Shown: positions 1-5,903, counted from the stretch's first letter. The stretch is DNA of 6,460 nucleotides from Micrococcales bacterium (GCA_030537915.1 JAUNUZ010000141.1:1-6460); one strand, 5' to 3'. Made by a program: numbers and translations. Notes: generated by a model not told the origin, from the letters alone.

Positions 1-945
1 TTGGCCGTGCACGCCGAGATGCGCGAGCTCGCGCCCGACCCGCTGACCGTCGGCATCACCGGCTCGTCCGGCCTGGTCGGCACGGCGCTGGCGGCGCTGC
101 TCAGCACCGGAGGACATCGCGTCATCCGACTCGTGCGGACCGCCCCGAACGGCCCCGATGAGCGGCAGTGGAATCCCGGCGCCCCGACACCTGAGCTGCT
201 GGACGGCCTCGACGCCGTCGTGCACCTGGCAGGCGCCCCAATCGCGGGCCGGTTCACGCACAAGCACCGCACGGCCGTGTACGACTCCCGCGTCGGGCCT
301 ACTGCGCGGCTGGCCCAGGCCGCCGGGCAGACCCCGTTCATCAGCGCGTCGGCGATCGGCTTCTACGGATATGACCGCGGTGACGAACAGCTCGAGGAGT
401 CCGCTGTGCGCGGTGCGGGATTCCTCGCCGATGTCGTCGATGACTGGGAGGCTGACGCGCGCCAGGCGGCCGGCCGTTCGGTGAGCGTGCGGATCGGCAT
501 CGTGCAGTCCGCGCGGGGGGGTGCGATGGCCCTGCAGCGGCCCCTCTTCGCCGCCGGGCTCGGCGGCCCGATGGCGGGCGGTGAGCAGTGGCTGTCGTGG
601 ATCGCCCTGGATGACCTTCTCGACGTCTTCTACCGCGCGATCGTCGACGACCGGCTCGCCGGGCCGGTCAACGCCGTCGCCCCGCATCCCGAACGGCAGC
701 GCGACTGGGCGCGCACGATGGGCCGCGTCATGCACCGACCGGCCGTGCTGCCGACGCCGGAGTTCGGCCCGAAGCTGCTGCTCGGCGAGGATGGTGCCCG
801 CGAGGTCGCCGCCGCAAGCCAGCGCGTCGTCCCGGCGCGCTTGCAGGAGCTTGGTCACCGCTTCCGCTTCGCCCACCTGGAGGCCGCGCTCCGCCACGAA
901 CTCGGCCAGACGACCGAGGACGACATCACCCGATCGGTCTCCTGA
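1..945 (+). CDS. TIGR01777 family SDR/epimerase-like protein, 5'-partial
   Basis: This is an NAD(P)-binding short-chain dehydrogenase/epimerase-like protein of the TIGR01777 (YfcH) family; its substrate is unknown. Seen: a glycine-rich nucleotide-binding loop, GITGSSGLVG, at about residues 18-27; the family motif SASAIGFYG near residues 115-123; and a C-terminal DUF1731-like segment (PEFGPKLLLG onward, then SQRVVPARL). The frame is open from base 1. The TTG there has no visible ribosome site, and neither does the ATG at 19. The first residues (AVHAEMREL) resemble the linker that, in many actinobacterial homologues, joins an N-terminal SRPBCC/cyclase-like domain to the SDR domain. I therefore infer that the gene starts upstream of the window and that the full protein is a fusion of roughly 450-500 residues. 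The stop is TGA at 943-945, and the AraC gene follows about 70 bp later on the same strand. Family assignment is sure; the upstream domain is inference. Confidence 0.88.
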   Translation: MAVHAEMRELAPDPLTVGITGSSGLVGTALAALLSTGGHRVIRLVRTAPNGPDERQWNPGAPTPELLDGLDAVVHLAGAPIAGRFTHKHRTAVYDSRVGPTARLAQAAGQTPFISASAIGFYGYDRGDEQLEESAVRGAGFLADVVDDWEADARQAAGRSVSVRIGIVQSARGGAMALQRPLFAAGLGGPMAGGEQWLSWIALDDLLDVFYRAIVDDRLAGPVNAVAPHPERQRDWARTMGRVMHRPAVLPTPEFGPKLLLGEDGAREVAAASQRVVPARLQELGHRFRFAHLEAALRHELGQTTEDDITRSVS

Positions 946-1015
946 GTCGACCGCACCCCCCCGCAAGCGCCGGCAGGCAGTGCGCGCAACGGGGTGGGTG
1001 GGCACACTGGGGAGG

Positions 1016-1888
1016 GTGTGTGAACCGCGCCAGGAGTTCGTCACCGGGGACGCCTCGCGCCTCCCCGGTGGGGTGCGGCTGATCGGATACCGCTCGAGCG
1101 GGCTGCCCGAGGGCGTCCACCTCGGGGTGCCCGGGGCCACGCTGACCTTCATCCTCAGCCTCGACGGCCCGGTCCGCGCGGCCGACGGCGAGGCCGAGTT
1201 GCGGGCCGGCCGGTCGGTGGGTCTGGACGTCCTCCTGGCGGGCCTGCAGGACCAGGCCACGTATGTCGTGCGGCCGAGCCACGAGGAAGGAGTGCAGCTC
1301 GCGATCGACCCCCTGGCGGCGCGCGCTCTGTTCGGGGTCCCGGCCGCCGAGATCTCGGCGTCGATGGCGAGTGCCTTCGATCCCGGCCGCTGGGGTCGCG
1401 ACCTGTGGCAGCACGTCGGCGAGACGCCCACGTGGCAGGGTCGATTCGACGTCGTGTCGCAGGCCTTGGCGCACCGCGGACATACTCGCGCGGACGACTG
1501 CGTGGGGCCTCGTCGCGAGGTCGTCGGCGCGTGGCGCCTCCTGACCCGCAGCCGCGGCGCGATCGGCATCGACGACTTGGCCCGCGAGGTGTCCTTGTCG
1601 ACCCGACAGCTACGCCAGGAGTTTGTCCGGGAGTTCGGGATCGGACCCAAGGCAGCGGGCCGGCTCATGCGCTTCGAGCACGCGATGGGCAGGATGACCT
1701 CAGCGATCCGAGCCGGGCGCACGCCGAGCTTGGCCGGGGTGGCCGCGGACTGCGGCTACGCCGACCAGTCGCACCTGTCCCGCGAGTTCCGCGGCTACCT
1801 TGCGATGCCTCCGAGCCTCTGGTGCGAGCAGGAGCGCCGAAACATCCAAGTCGGCGGCCACGCCGGTCGAGAAGACTGGGTGTCATGA
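1016..1888 (+). CDS. AraC family transcriptional regulator
   Basis: This is a DNA-binding regulator of about 290 residues with a C-terminal AraC/XylS domain. Seen: the first helix-turn-helix at about residues 183-215 (IDDLAREVSLSTRQLRQEF), and the second at about 239-270, with the family signature GYADQSHLSREF and the Pro-rich end (MPPSLW). The N-terminal ~160 residues form a beta-rich sensor region (LTFILSLDGPV..., AGLQDQ...) of the kind found in actinobacterial AraC proteins that sit next to small enzymes; the ligand is unknown. Start choice: GTG at 1016 gives the usual family length, but the purine-rich GGGGAGG lies directly against it. GTG at 998 is an alternative. The frame is open much further upstream only as a shadow of the previous gene. 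Its TGA overlaps the ATG of the VOC gene by four bases, so the regulator and that enzyme are probably co-translated and functionally linked. The family is clear; the exact start is not. Confidence 0.85.
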   Translation: MCEPRQEFVTGDASRLPGGVRLIGYRSSGLPEGVHLGVPGATLTFILSLDGPVRAADGEAELRAGRSVGLDVLLAGLQDQATYVVRPSHEEGVQLAIDPLAARALFGVPAAEISASMASAFDPGRWGRDLWQHVGETPTWQGRFDVVSQALAHRGHTRADDCVGPRREVVGAWRLLTRSRGAIGIDDLAREVSLSTRQLRQEFVREFGIGPKAAGRLMRFEHAMGRMTSAIRAGRTPSLAGVAADCGYADQSHLSREFRGYLAMPPSLWCEQERRNIQVGGHAGREDWVS

Positions 1889-2295
1889 ACACCACGAATC
1901 CGACCGTGACGACGCGCGTCTACCCAGCCTTTCAAGCTCACGACCCCCAGGCCCTTCTCGGCTTCCTCGTCGAGGCTCTCGGCTTCATGGAGAACGTCGC
2001 CTACCGCCAGGGCGAGGAGATCGCCCATGCCCAGCTCGACTGGCCCGGCGGTGGCGGCATCATGTTCGGCAGCTACAAGCCGGACAACCCGTGGTGTCGC
2101 GAGCCGGGCACCGCGGGCATCTACCTCGTCGCCGACGATCTCGACGACGTCCACGCGCGAGCCACCCGGGCGGGCGCTGACATCGTCCGAACGACCGAGG
2201 ACACCGACTACGGATCCCGGGAGTTCACCGTCCGCGACCCCGAAGGCAACCTCTGGTCGATCGGCACCTACGCCGGCGAGCCACACAAGGGATGA
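1885..2295 (+). CDS. VOC family protein (glyoxalase/bleomycin-resistance fold)
   Basis: This is a 136-residue single-domain member of the vicinal-oxygen-chelate superfamily, closest in style to PhnB/glyoxalase-like actinobacterial proteins; no substrate can be assigned. Seen: the paired beta-alpha-beta-beta-beta layout, with module one around residues 10-65 (VYPAFQAHDPQALLGFLVEALGF... HAQLDW... IMFGS) and module two around 77-130. Module two ends in the characteristic SREFTVRDPEGNLWSIGTY. Candidate metal-facing residues are H48 and E113, but with no partner structure this is tentative. The ATG at 1885 overlaps the AraC stop (ATGA) and has only a weak purine stretch (GAGAAG) well upstream, which favours translational coupling to the regulator. 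Known pairs of AraC regulator plus VOC protein are common in actinobacteria; a role in detoxification or in handling a small electrophile is only a guess. Confidence 0.88.
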   Translation: MNTTNPTVTTRVYPAFQAHDPQALLGFLVEALGFMENVAYRQGEEIAHAQLDWPGGGGIMFGSYKPDNPWCREPGTAGIYLVADDLDDVHARATRAGADIVRTTEDTDYGSREFTVRDPEGNLWSIGTYAGEPHKG

Positions 2296-2336
2296 GCCAG
2301 ACCCCCGGCCGCGCGGATGTGCCCCCGGGAGCCCGG

Positions 2337-2356
2337 TGGACAGGAGCGGGTGTCCA
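2337..2356. terminator. Possible bidirectional terminator hairpin between convergent genes
   Basis: This is an inverted repeat with arms TGGACA (2337-2342) and TGTCCA (2351-2356) around an 8-base loop. It lies 42 bases beyond the VOC stop and 59 bases beyond the end of the convergent cupin gene. There is no T-run on either side, so it is not a classical intrinsic terminator; many actinobacterial terminators also lack one. A 6-bp stem could occur by chance. Confidence 0.3.
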
Positions 2357-2400
2357 GAGCCCGGATCGGCACGATGCGGGCCGGCAGCAGACGACCGGGT

Positions 2401-2416
2401 GACCCGGCCCCGGGTC
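2401..2416. terminator. GC-rich hairpin overlapping the cupin stop codon
   Basis: The arms GACCCG (2401-2406) and CGGGTC (2411-2416) enclose a 4-base loop. The block CCGGG at 2395-2399 can pair with the same CCCGG, so two alternative stems are possible. The position at the convergent junction suggests a terminator for the + strand VOC transcript, but no T-run follows and the region is simply GC-rich. Confidence 0.3.
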
Positions 2417-2744
2417 AGCGGACCGCGACCGTCAGGAGGACAGCGGCATCCTCGATGGCCAGGAGGGCATGGCGCGCGTCCGGGATGGCAAGCAGGTCAC
2501 CGGGGCCGCCGTCCCAATTGGTGTCACCCGAGGTGAGCCGGATGCGACCGCGCAGGACCTGCAGGGTGGCATCACCTGGGCTCTCGTGCTCGGCCAACTC
2601 GCGGCCGACCGCGAGTGCGATAAGGGTTTGGCGCAAACTCGTCGTGGCGTGGCCGTAGACGGTGATGGCGCTTCGCCCGCTGGAGGCCCCGCGTGCGGCG
2701 TTGAGATGGGCGTCTGCGAGGTCGGTGAGGGCGAGCGGTTCCAT
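2415..2744 (-). CDS. Small cupin-domain protein
   Basis: This is a 109-residue single-domain cupin. Seen: a first cupin motif at about residues 48-70 (GRELAEHESPGDATLQVLRG), with one His (H53) and no HxH pair, then the second motif at about 80-100 (GGPGDLLAIPDARHALLAIE), with H92. The protein is full length for this group of small actinobacterial cupins, which lack a catalytic domain; the function is unknown (a sugar, small-ligand or metal-binding role is possible). The metal set looks incomplete compared with classical cupins (two His plus Glu in motif 1), so catalysis is uncertain. The start is well supported: ATG at 2744-2742 with AGGAGA (2754-2749 on the - strand) four bases upstream. It lies 268 bp downstream of nagB on the same strand, too far to assume a shared operon, and it converges on the VOC gene. 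Confidence 0.85.
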   Translation of the reverse strand: MEPLALTDLADAHLNAARGASSGRSAITVYGHATTSLRQTLIALAVGRELAEHESPGDATLQVLRGRIRLTSGDTNWDGGPGDLLAIPDARHALLAIEDAAVLLTVAVR

Positions 2745-2779
2745 GAGGTCTCCTGCGTAGGGGCGGGTGATCGGTTCGG

Positions 2780-2801
2780 CGCCGTGGCGTCATCCACGGC
2801 G
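2780..2801. promoter_or_regulatory. 8-bp hairpin in the cupin leader, flanked by repeated CGGCGCCG
   Basis: The perfect arms CGCCGTGG (2780-2787) and CCACGGCG (2794-2801) enclose a 6-base loop, 36-57 bases upstream of the cupin ATG. The 8-base palindrome CGGCGCCG occurs twice around it (2777-2784 and 2807-2814), 30 bp apart, about three helical turns. This could be an operator pair or a 5' leader structure. GC-rich sequence makes chance plausible, and I see no clear -10/-35 nearby. Confidence 0.3.
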
Positions 2802-2891
2802 AGCTCCGGCGCCGACCAGGTCGGCTCGGGCTTAAGGGGCTGGCCGCGATGCACAGGCCGGGTCGACAGGACGCTGGTGCCCTCAGCGTGG

Positions 2892-2915
2892 CATCGATCG
2901 GAGATTCGGTCGATG
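2892..2915. repeat. 9-bp inverted repeat downstream of nagB
   Basis: The arms CATCGATCG (2892-2900) and CGGTCGATG (2907-2915) surround a 6-base loop, with one G-U pair if read as + strand RNA and one mismatch on the - strand. It lies about 100 bases past the nagB stop and 150 upstream of the cupin start. It could be a protein-binding site or, together with the adjacent GC hairpin, a transcription end. Confidence 0.3.
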
Positions 2916-2919
2916 ACGG

Positions 2920-2934
2920 GCCCCTCCGTGGGGC
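2920..2934 (-). terminator. Possible nagB terminator hairpin
   Basis: The perfect arms GCCCC (2920-2924) and GGGGC (2930-2934) with a 5-base loop lie about 80 bases after the nagB stop on the - strand. No T-run follows. It is the first compact GC hairpin in the 268-bp nagB-cupin gap and is directly followed (on the - strand) by the 9-bp inverted repeat. The rest of that gap shows no convincing gene. Confidence 0.25.
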
Positions 2935-3012
2935 TTGCGAACAGGGTGCAACGGCGCGGACACGAGGCCGAGCCCCAGGACGGCAAAGTGCCGCCCCGCG
3001 GCGGCCGCGGCC

Positions 3013-3798
3013 TCAGAAGCGCTGCCAGTCGGGCTTTGCCGCGTACGTCTGCTCGTAGTAGCCGACGTGCTCGAGGCGTCCGGCGGCGGAGGGGTCGAGC
3101 AGGACGGTGACGTGGGGGTGCATCTGCAGGATCGTCGCGGGCCACCTCGCCGAGATCGGGCCCTCGACGAGGTGGTGGATCGCCTCTGCCTTGCCCTCGC
3201 CCGAGGCGATGAGCAGGAGGTGGCGAGCCTCCATGATCGTGCCGATTCCCTGGGTGATGCAGTGCTGCGGCACGGCCTCGACGTCGCCCCCGAAGAAGCG
3301 GGCGTTGTCTGCGCGGGTCTGCGCGGTCAGGGTCTTGATGCGGGTACGAGAGGCCAGGGACGATCCCGGTTCGTTGAAGGCGACGTGGCCGTCGCTGCCG
3401 ATCCCAAGGAACTGGACATCCACACCGCCGGCCTCGGCGATCGCCTTCTCATACGCCGCGCAGGCCGCCTGGATGTCGTTCGACGACCCGTCCGGGCCGT
3501 GCACGTTGCTCGACTCGATATCGACCTTCGCCACGAAGTCCCGTTCGATGACGCTGCGGTAGCACTCCGGGTGCTGTTCCGGCAGTCCGACGTATTCATC
3601 GAGCATGAAGCCGCGGGCGTGAGCAAGCGACAGCTCGCCCGCCTGCACGAGGCGTCCGAGCTCGTCGTAGATCGCGACCGGGCTCGACCCTGTGGCCAGA
3701 CCGAGAACAGCATCGGGCCGTTTGCGGATGAGGTCGGTGACGATCTGCGCGCCGATGCGGCCGGCCTGACCGGTCTCGGAGGTGATGACAACTTCCAT
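3013..3798 (-). CDS. nagB: Glucosamine-6-phosphate deaminase NagB
   Basis: It converts glucosamine 6-phosphate to fructose 6-phosphate plus ammonia in the cytoplasm, the step that feeds amino-sugar (N-acetylglucosamine, chitin, peptidoglycan) breakdown into glycolysis. At 261 residues it is full length for the family. Seen: the phosphate-binding LGLATGSSP (about 32-40); LDEYVGL with D67, equivalent to E. coli D72; and the active-site stretch GIGSDGHVAFNEPGSSLASR with D136, H138 and E143, matching E. coli D141, H143 and E148. The usual downstream blocks follow (TLTAQTRADNARFF, AVPQHCITQGIGTI). The start ATG at 3798 has a purine run AGGGGGA (3815-3809) ten bases upstream. Its neighbour upstream is a MurB-like fragment, also amino-sugar related, but a 145-bp gap with a hairpin separates them, so it may have its own promoter. 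No nagA, PTS or GntR gene is visible in the window. Confidence 0.97.
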   Translation of the reverse strand: MEVVITSETGQAGRIGAQIVTDLIRKRPDAVLGLATGSSPVAIYDELGRLVQAGELSLAHARGFMLDEYVGLPEQHPECYRSVIERDFVAKVDIESSNVHGPDGSSNDIQAACAAYEKAIAEAGGVDVQFLGIGSDGHVAFNEPGSSLASRTRIKTLTAQTRADNARFFGGDVEAVPQHCITQGIGTIMEARHLLLIASGEGKAEAIHHLVEGPISARWPATILQMHPHVTVLLDPSAAGRLEHVGYYEQTYAAKPDWQRF

Positions 3799-3881
3799 GA
3801 CGGATGGGTCCCCCTGTCGTGCGGGTTGAAGTGGGCGGTGAGCCTATCGTCGCCGGTCCTCGCCTAATCGTGGGTGGATTT

Positions 3882-3910
3882 GGCTGGGCTCGCCGTGTCG
3901 CGGCCCAGCC
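3882..3910 (-). terminator. Hairpin between the MurB-like gene and nagB, possible terminator
   Basis: The perfect 8-bp arms GGCTGGGC (3882-3889) and GCCCAGCC (3903-3910) enclose 13 bases; the stem can grow by three more pairs if one base is bulged. On the - strand it starts about 34 bases after the MurB-like stop and is followed by AAATCC rather than a T-run. It is the strongest structure in this 145-bp gap and the likeliest end for the upstream transcript. An operator for nagB is the alternative. Confidence 0.4.
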
Positions 3911-3943
3911 GGTGGCCAGTCTTGTGTCGCGTGTGACCGCCCC

Positions 3944-4567
3944 TCATCCGTCAGTGCCGCGAAGTGCGAGCACGGCCCGGCGCGTCTGGGCGGTCTCAGC
4001 TCGCTGGCCCACACGGACGCCTAGTGCGTCAGCCAATCGCGGGTCTTGAATGGGCATACTCAGGTCGCCTTGCCGCAGGAGGAATGAGACCTCCAGCACG
4101 ACGTAGCGGCGGGTACCGTCCTCCAGCCGTTCCCGGGTGAACCTGGACTGCGCATCGCCGAACTCGCAGTCGACCATCGCGAAGGTTCGTTGTGCACCCG
4201 CGACCCGATCCCACGTGCGCACGGATGCGACGGTGTCGCCGACGCGCTGTCCGTGGGCGCTGGCGTTGCGCATCGCAGCGTCGCCGACCCGGCCCGGGAT
4301 CCCGGCCAGTGCCTCGACGCCGACCCATTCGCGGCTCACCGCCAGGGTCACGATGTCGTCCCAGACCTCGCCGGCGCCGATCCTGACGGTCACGCCGCCG
4401 CAGAAGGCCAAGTTGTCCGCCTCGCAGCCGTCCTCGTTGACCCAGACGCCGCGCGTTTCCATCTCGGCGCGGAAGGCATCGTCGCGTTCGAGACCGCCGC
4501 CGCGCGGGACCGCCGGATCGGGTGTGACGGCAGGCCGGGCGACGACTCGCGACACCCTCGGCCTCAA
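3944..4567 (-). CDS. Truncated MurB-like protein (UDP-N-acetylenolpyruvoylglucosamine reductase remnant), possible pseudogene
   Basis: The 207 residues match only the middle of MurB, the FAD-dependent enzyme that makes UDP-MurNAc for peptidoglycan. Seen: GGVTVRIGAGEVWDD (57-71), VEALAGIPGRVGDAA (84-98), RNASAHGQ (100-107, where the family has QN-I/V-GAYG), VRTWDR (116-121) and RYVVLEVSFLLR (154-165). By my alignment this covers roughly E. coli residues 48-217. The N-terminal FAD-binding start is missing, and GGGSN is degraded to GGGLE. The whole C-terminal domain, with the proton-donating Ser (E. coli S229) and Glu (E325), is absent, and FGYR is FGDA here, so the catalytic Arg (E. coli R159) is Ala139. 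It cannot be a working MurB. The start is uncertain: TTG at 4567 overlaps the fdhA stop (TTGA), and GTG at 4555 is possible. The frame is free of stops, so it may still be translated with a changed role, or it is a decaying copy. Confidence 0.7.
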   Translation of the reverse strand: MRPRVSRVVARPAVTPDPAVPRGGGLERDDAFRAEMETRGVWVNEDGCEADNLAFCGGVTVRIGAGEVWDDIVTLAVSREWVGVEALAGIPGRVGDAAMRNASAHGQRVGDTVASVRTWDRVAGAQRTFAMVDCEFGDAQSRFTRERLEDGTRRYVVLEVSFLLRQGDLSMPIQDPRLADALGVRVGQRAETAQTRRAVLALRGTDG

Positions 4568-5673
4568 GCGAGCACCATGCCGTGCGGGTCGATGACGTAC
4601 TTCGTCGCGGCGCCCTCGTCGAATGCCTGGTAGCTCTCGGGTGCCTCATCGAGACTGATCCTCGTCGCGTTGACCGCCTTCGCGATGTGCGCCTTGTCGG
4701 CGAGGATCATATTCATGAGACGGCGGTTATAGCGCTTGACCGGGCATTGTCCGGTCGTGAACGAATGCGATTTGGCCCAGCCGAGGCCGAGCTTGACGCC
4801 GATCTGGCCGACTTGCGCGGCGTCGTCGATGCCGCCCGGGTCGCCGGTGACGTACAGCCCTGGAATGCCGAGGCCCGCGCCGGCGCGGGAGAGCGTCATG
4901 AGGTCGTTGAGGACCGTAGCGGGCGCCTCAAGGGCCCCGTCGCCGTGGCCGCGTGCCTCGAAGCCCACCGCGTCGATGGCGGCATCGGCATTCATGTCAC
5001 CGACGATGACGGCCGAAGCGCCGAGCAATTGCGCGGAGAAGGCGGCCGCAAGGCCGACTGGGCCGGCGCCCGCGACGTAGACCGTGGAACCCGTCGTGAC
5101 GCCCGCGGTGTAGGCGCCGTGATAGCCGGTGGGGAAGATGTCCGAGAGCATCGTCAGGTCGAGGATCTTCTCCAGGGCCTGATCGCGATCGGGGAACTTG
5201 AGCAGGTTGAAGTCCGCGAAGGGCACCATCACATATTCGGCCTGCCCCCCGATCCAGCCACCCATGTCGACGTATCCGTAGGCGGCGCCGGGGCGGGCCG
5301 GGTTGACGTTGAGGCAGATTCCGGTCTTGCCCTCGTTGCACATGCGGCACCGCCCGCAGGCGATATTGAAGGGCACCGAACAGATGTCACCTTCTCTGAC
5401 GAAGAGCACATCGCTACCGACCTCGACGACTTCGCCGGTGATCTCGTGCCCCAGGGTCTGGCCCACCGGCGCGGTCGTGCGGCCCCGGACCATGTGCTGG
5501 TCGCTGCCGCAGATGTTCGTTGCGACGAGCTTGAGGATGACGGCGTGCGGCGCGCTCTTGTGCAGCCCGAGTCCGGACACGACCTCGGGCGGGAGCTCCA
5601 GGGTCGGGTAGTCGATCGTCTCGATGGCAACCTGCCCCGGACCCTTGTAGACGATGACGCGGTTTCCGGTCAT
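4564..5673 (-). CDS. fdhA: Glutathione-independent formaldehyde dehydrogenase (zinc-dependent, FdhA type), internally deleted
   Basis: This is a zinc-dependent medium-chain dehydrogenase of the Pseudomonas putida FdhA type, which oxidises formaldehyde to formate with bound NAD and can dismutate aldehydes. Seen: NICGSDQHMVRGRT with catalytic zinc ligand C55; GHE with H76; D178 in LSDIFPTGYHGA, matching P. putida D169; structural zinc cysteines C106, C109, C112 and C120; NPARPGAAYGYVDMGGW (124-140); and the nucleotide loop GAGPVG (202-207) with the ribose-binding D226. It has 369 residues where about 390-405 is usual. Immediately after VIVGDMN (residue 228) it jumps to DAAIDAVGFEARGHG, skipping about 35 residues (a helix, a strand and a helix of the Rossmann domain), in frame. 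The enzyme may be inactive or altered. The start is firm: ATG at 5673 with GGAGAGGA (5688-5681) seven bases upstream. Its TGA overlaps the TTG of the MurB-like gene. Confidence 0.93.
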   Translation of the reverse strand: MTGNRVIVYKGPGQVAIETIDYPTLELPPEVVSGLGLHKSAPHAVILKLVATNICGSDQHMVRGRTTAPVGQTLGHEITGEVVEVGSDVLFVREGDICSVPFNIACGRCRMCNEGKTGICLNVNPARPGAAYGYVDMGGWIGGQAEYVMVPFADFNLLKFPDRDQALEKILDLTMLSDIFPTGYHGAYTAGVTTGSTVYVAGAGPVGLAAAFSAQLLGASAVIVGDMNADAAIDAVGFEARGHGDGALEAPATVLNDLMTLSRAGAGLGIPGLYVTGDPGGIDDAAQVGQIGVKLGLGWAKSHSFTTGQCPVKRYNRRLMNMILADKAHIAKAVNATRISLDEAPESYQAFDEGAATKYVIDPHGMVLA

Positions 5674-5690
5674 TTCGATATCCTCTCCGC

Positions 5691-5706
5691 CCCGGGGTTG
5701 CCCGGG
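5691..5706 (-). promoter_or_regulatory. CCCGGG hairpin just upstream of the fdhA ribosome site
   Basis: CCCGGG (5691-5696) and CCCGGG (5701-5706) are self-complementary copies with a 4-base spacer, so they form a 6-bp stem two to three bases from the Shine-Dalgarno GGAGAGGA (5688-5681). A stable stem here could limit ribosome access or protect the mRNA end. It is short and GC-only, so chance is possible. Confidence 0.25.
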
Positions 5707-5853
5707 TCTGCCTTGGCCCGCGTAGGGTCGCGCACGTCCGCTACCGAACTCGGGCCGACTCCAGAGCTTGCTGACGCAGCGAGCGACGATGCCGGCCTGC
5801 GCTCGGTGGGGAGCGACCCGATACGCGCGATCTGATGACCATACTCAGCCGGT

Positions 5854-5869
5854 CAAGGAGGCCTCCTTG
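5854..5869. repeat. Perfect 16-bp palindrome between the NUDIX gene and fdhA
   Basis: CAAGGAGG (5854-5861) is followed directly by its reverse complement CCTCCTTG (5862-5869). It lies 35 bases past the NUDIX stop and about 180 bases upstream of the fdhA ATG. As RNA it makes a 6-bp stem with a GGCC loop, so it may be a factor-dependent or T-less terminator of the NUDIX transcript. As DNA it could be a dimeric repressor operator for fdhA. Both strands read as a Shine-Dalgarno consensus, but no credible ORF follows. The remaining ~230-bp gap (5674-5903) shows no gene and no clear promoter. Confidence 0.45.
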
Positions 5870-5903
5870 GTCGCAGCCGTCACCGCAGGAGGCACCACGG
5901 GCC

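Noticed and set aside
521..1015. Upstream extension of the AraC frame to give a 455-residue protein
   Set aside because: The first ~165 codons lie inside the TIGR01777 gene in another frame and read as low-complexity Arg/Ser/Pro; the AraC family length fits a start near 1016.
2432..3145. 237-codon - strand frame covering the cupin gene and the gap
   Set aside because: It overlaps the cupin gene in the wrong frame and translates to Arg/Pro/Ser-rich sequence with no family similarity, as expected of a GC-rich shadow.
2935..3867. 310-codon open frame on the + strand opposite nagB
   Set aside because: It is a shadow of nagB, with no recognisable motif or ribosome site, while nagB is fully supported on the - strand.
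3798..3953. 9-bp inverted repeat TGACGGATG / CATCCGTCA flanking the MurB-like/nagB gap
   Set aside because: The arms are about 138 bp apart, and several 9-bp matches at this spacing are expected by chance in 6.4 kb. One arm overlaps a coding end and the other the nagB start. No mobile element lies between.
4582..5835. 417-codon open frame on the + strand opposite fdhA
   Set aside because: Long antisense frames are common opposite GC-rich genes. Its translation shows no domain, is very rich in Asp, Val, Arg and Gly, and the opposite strand carries an unmistakable FdhA protein with a good ribosome site.
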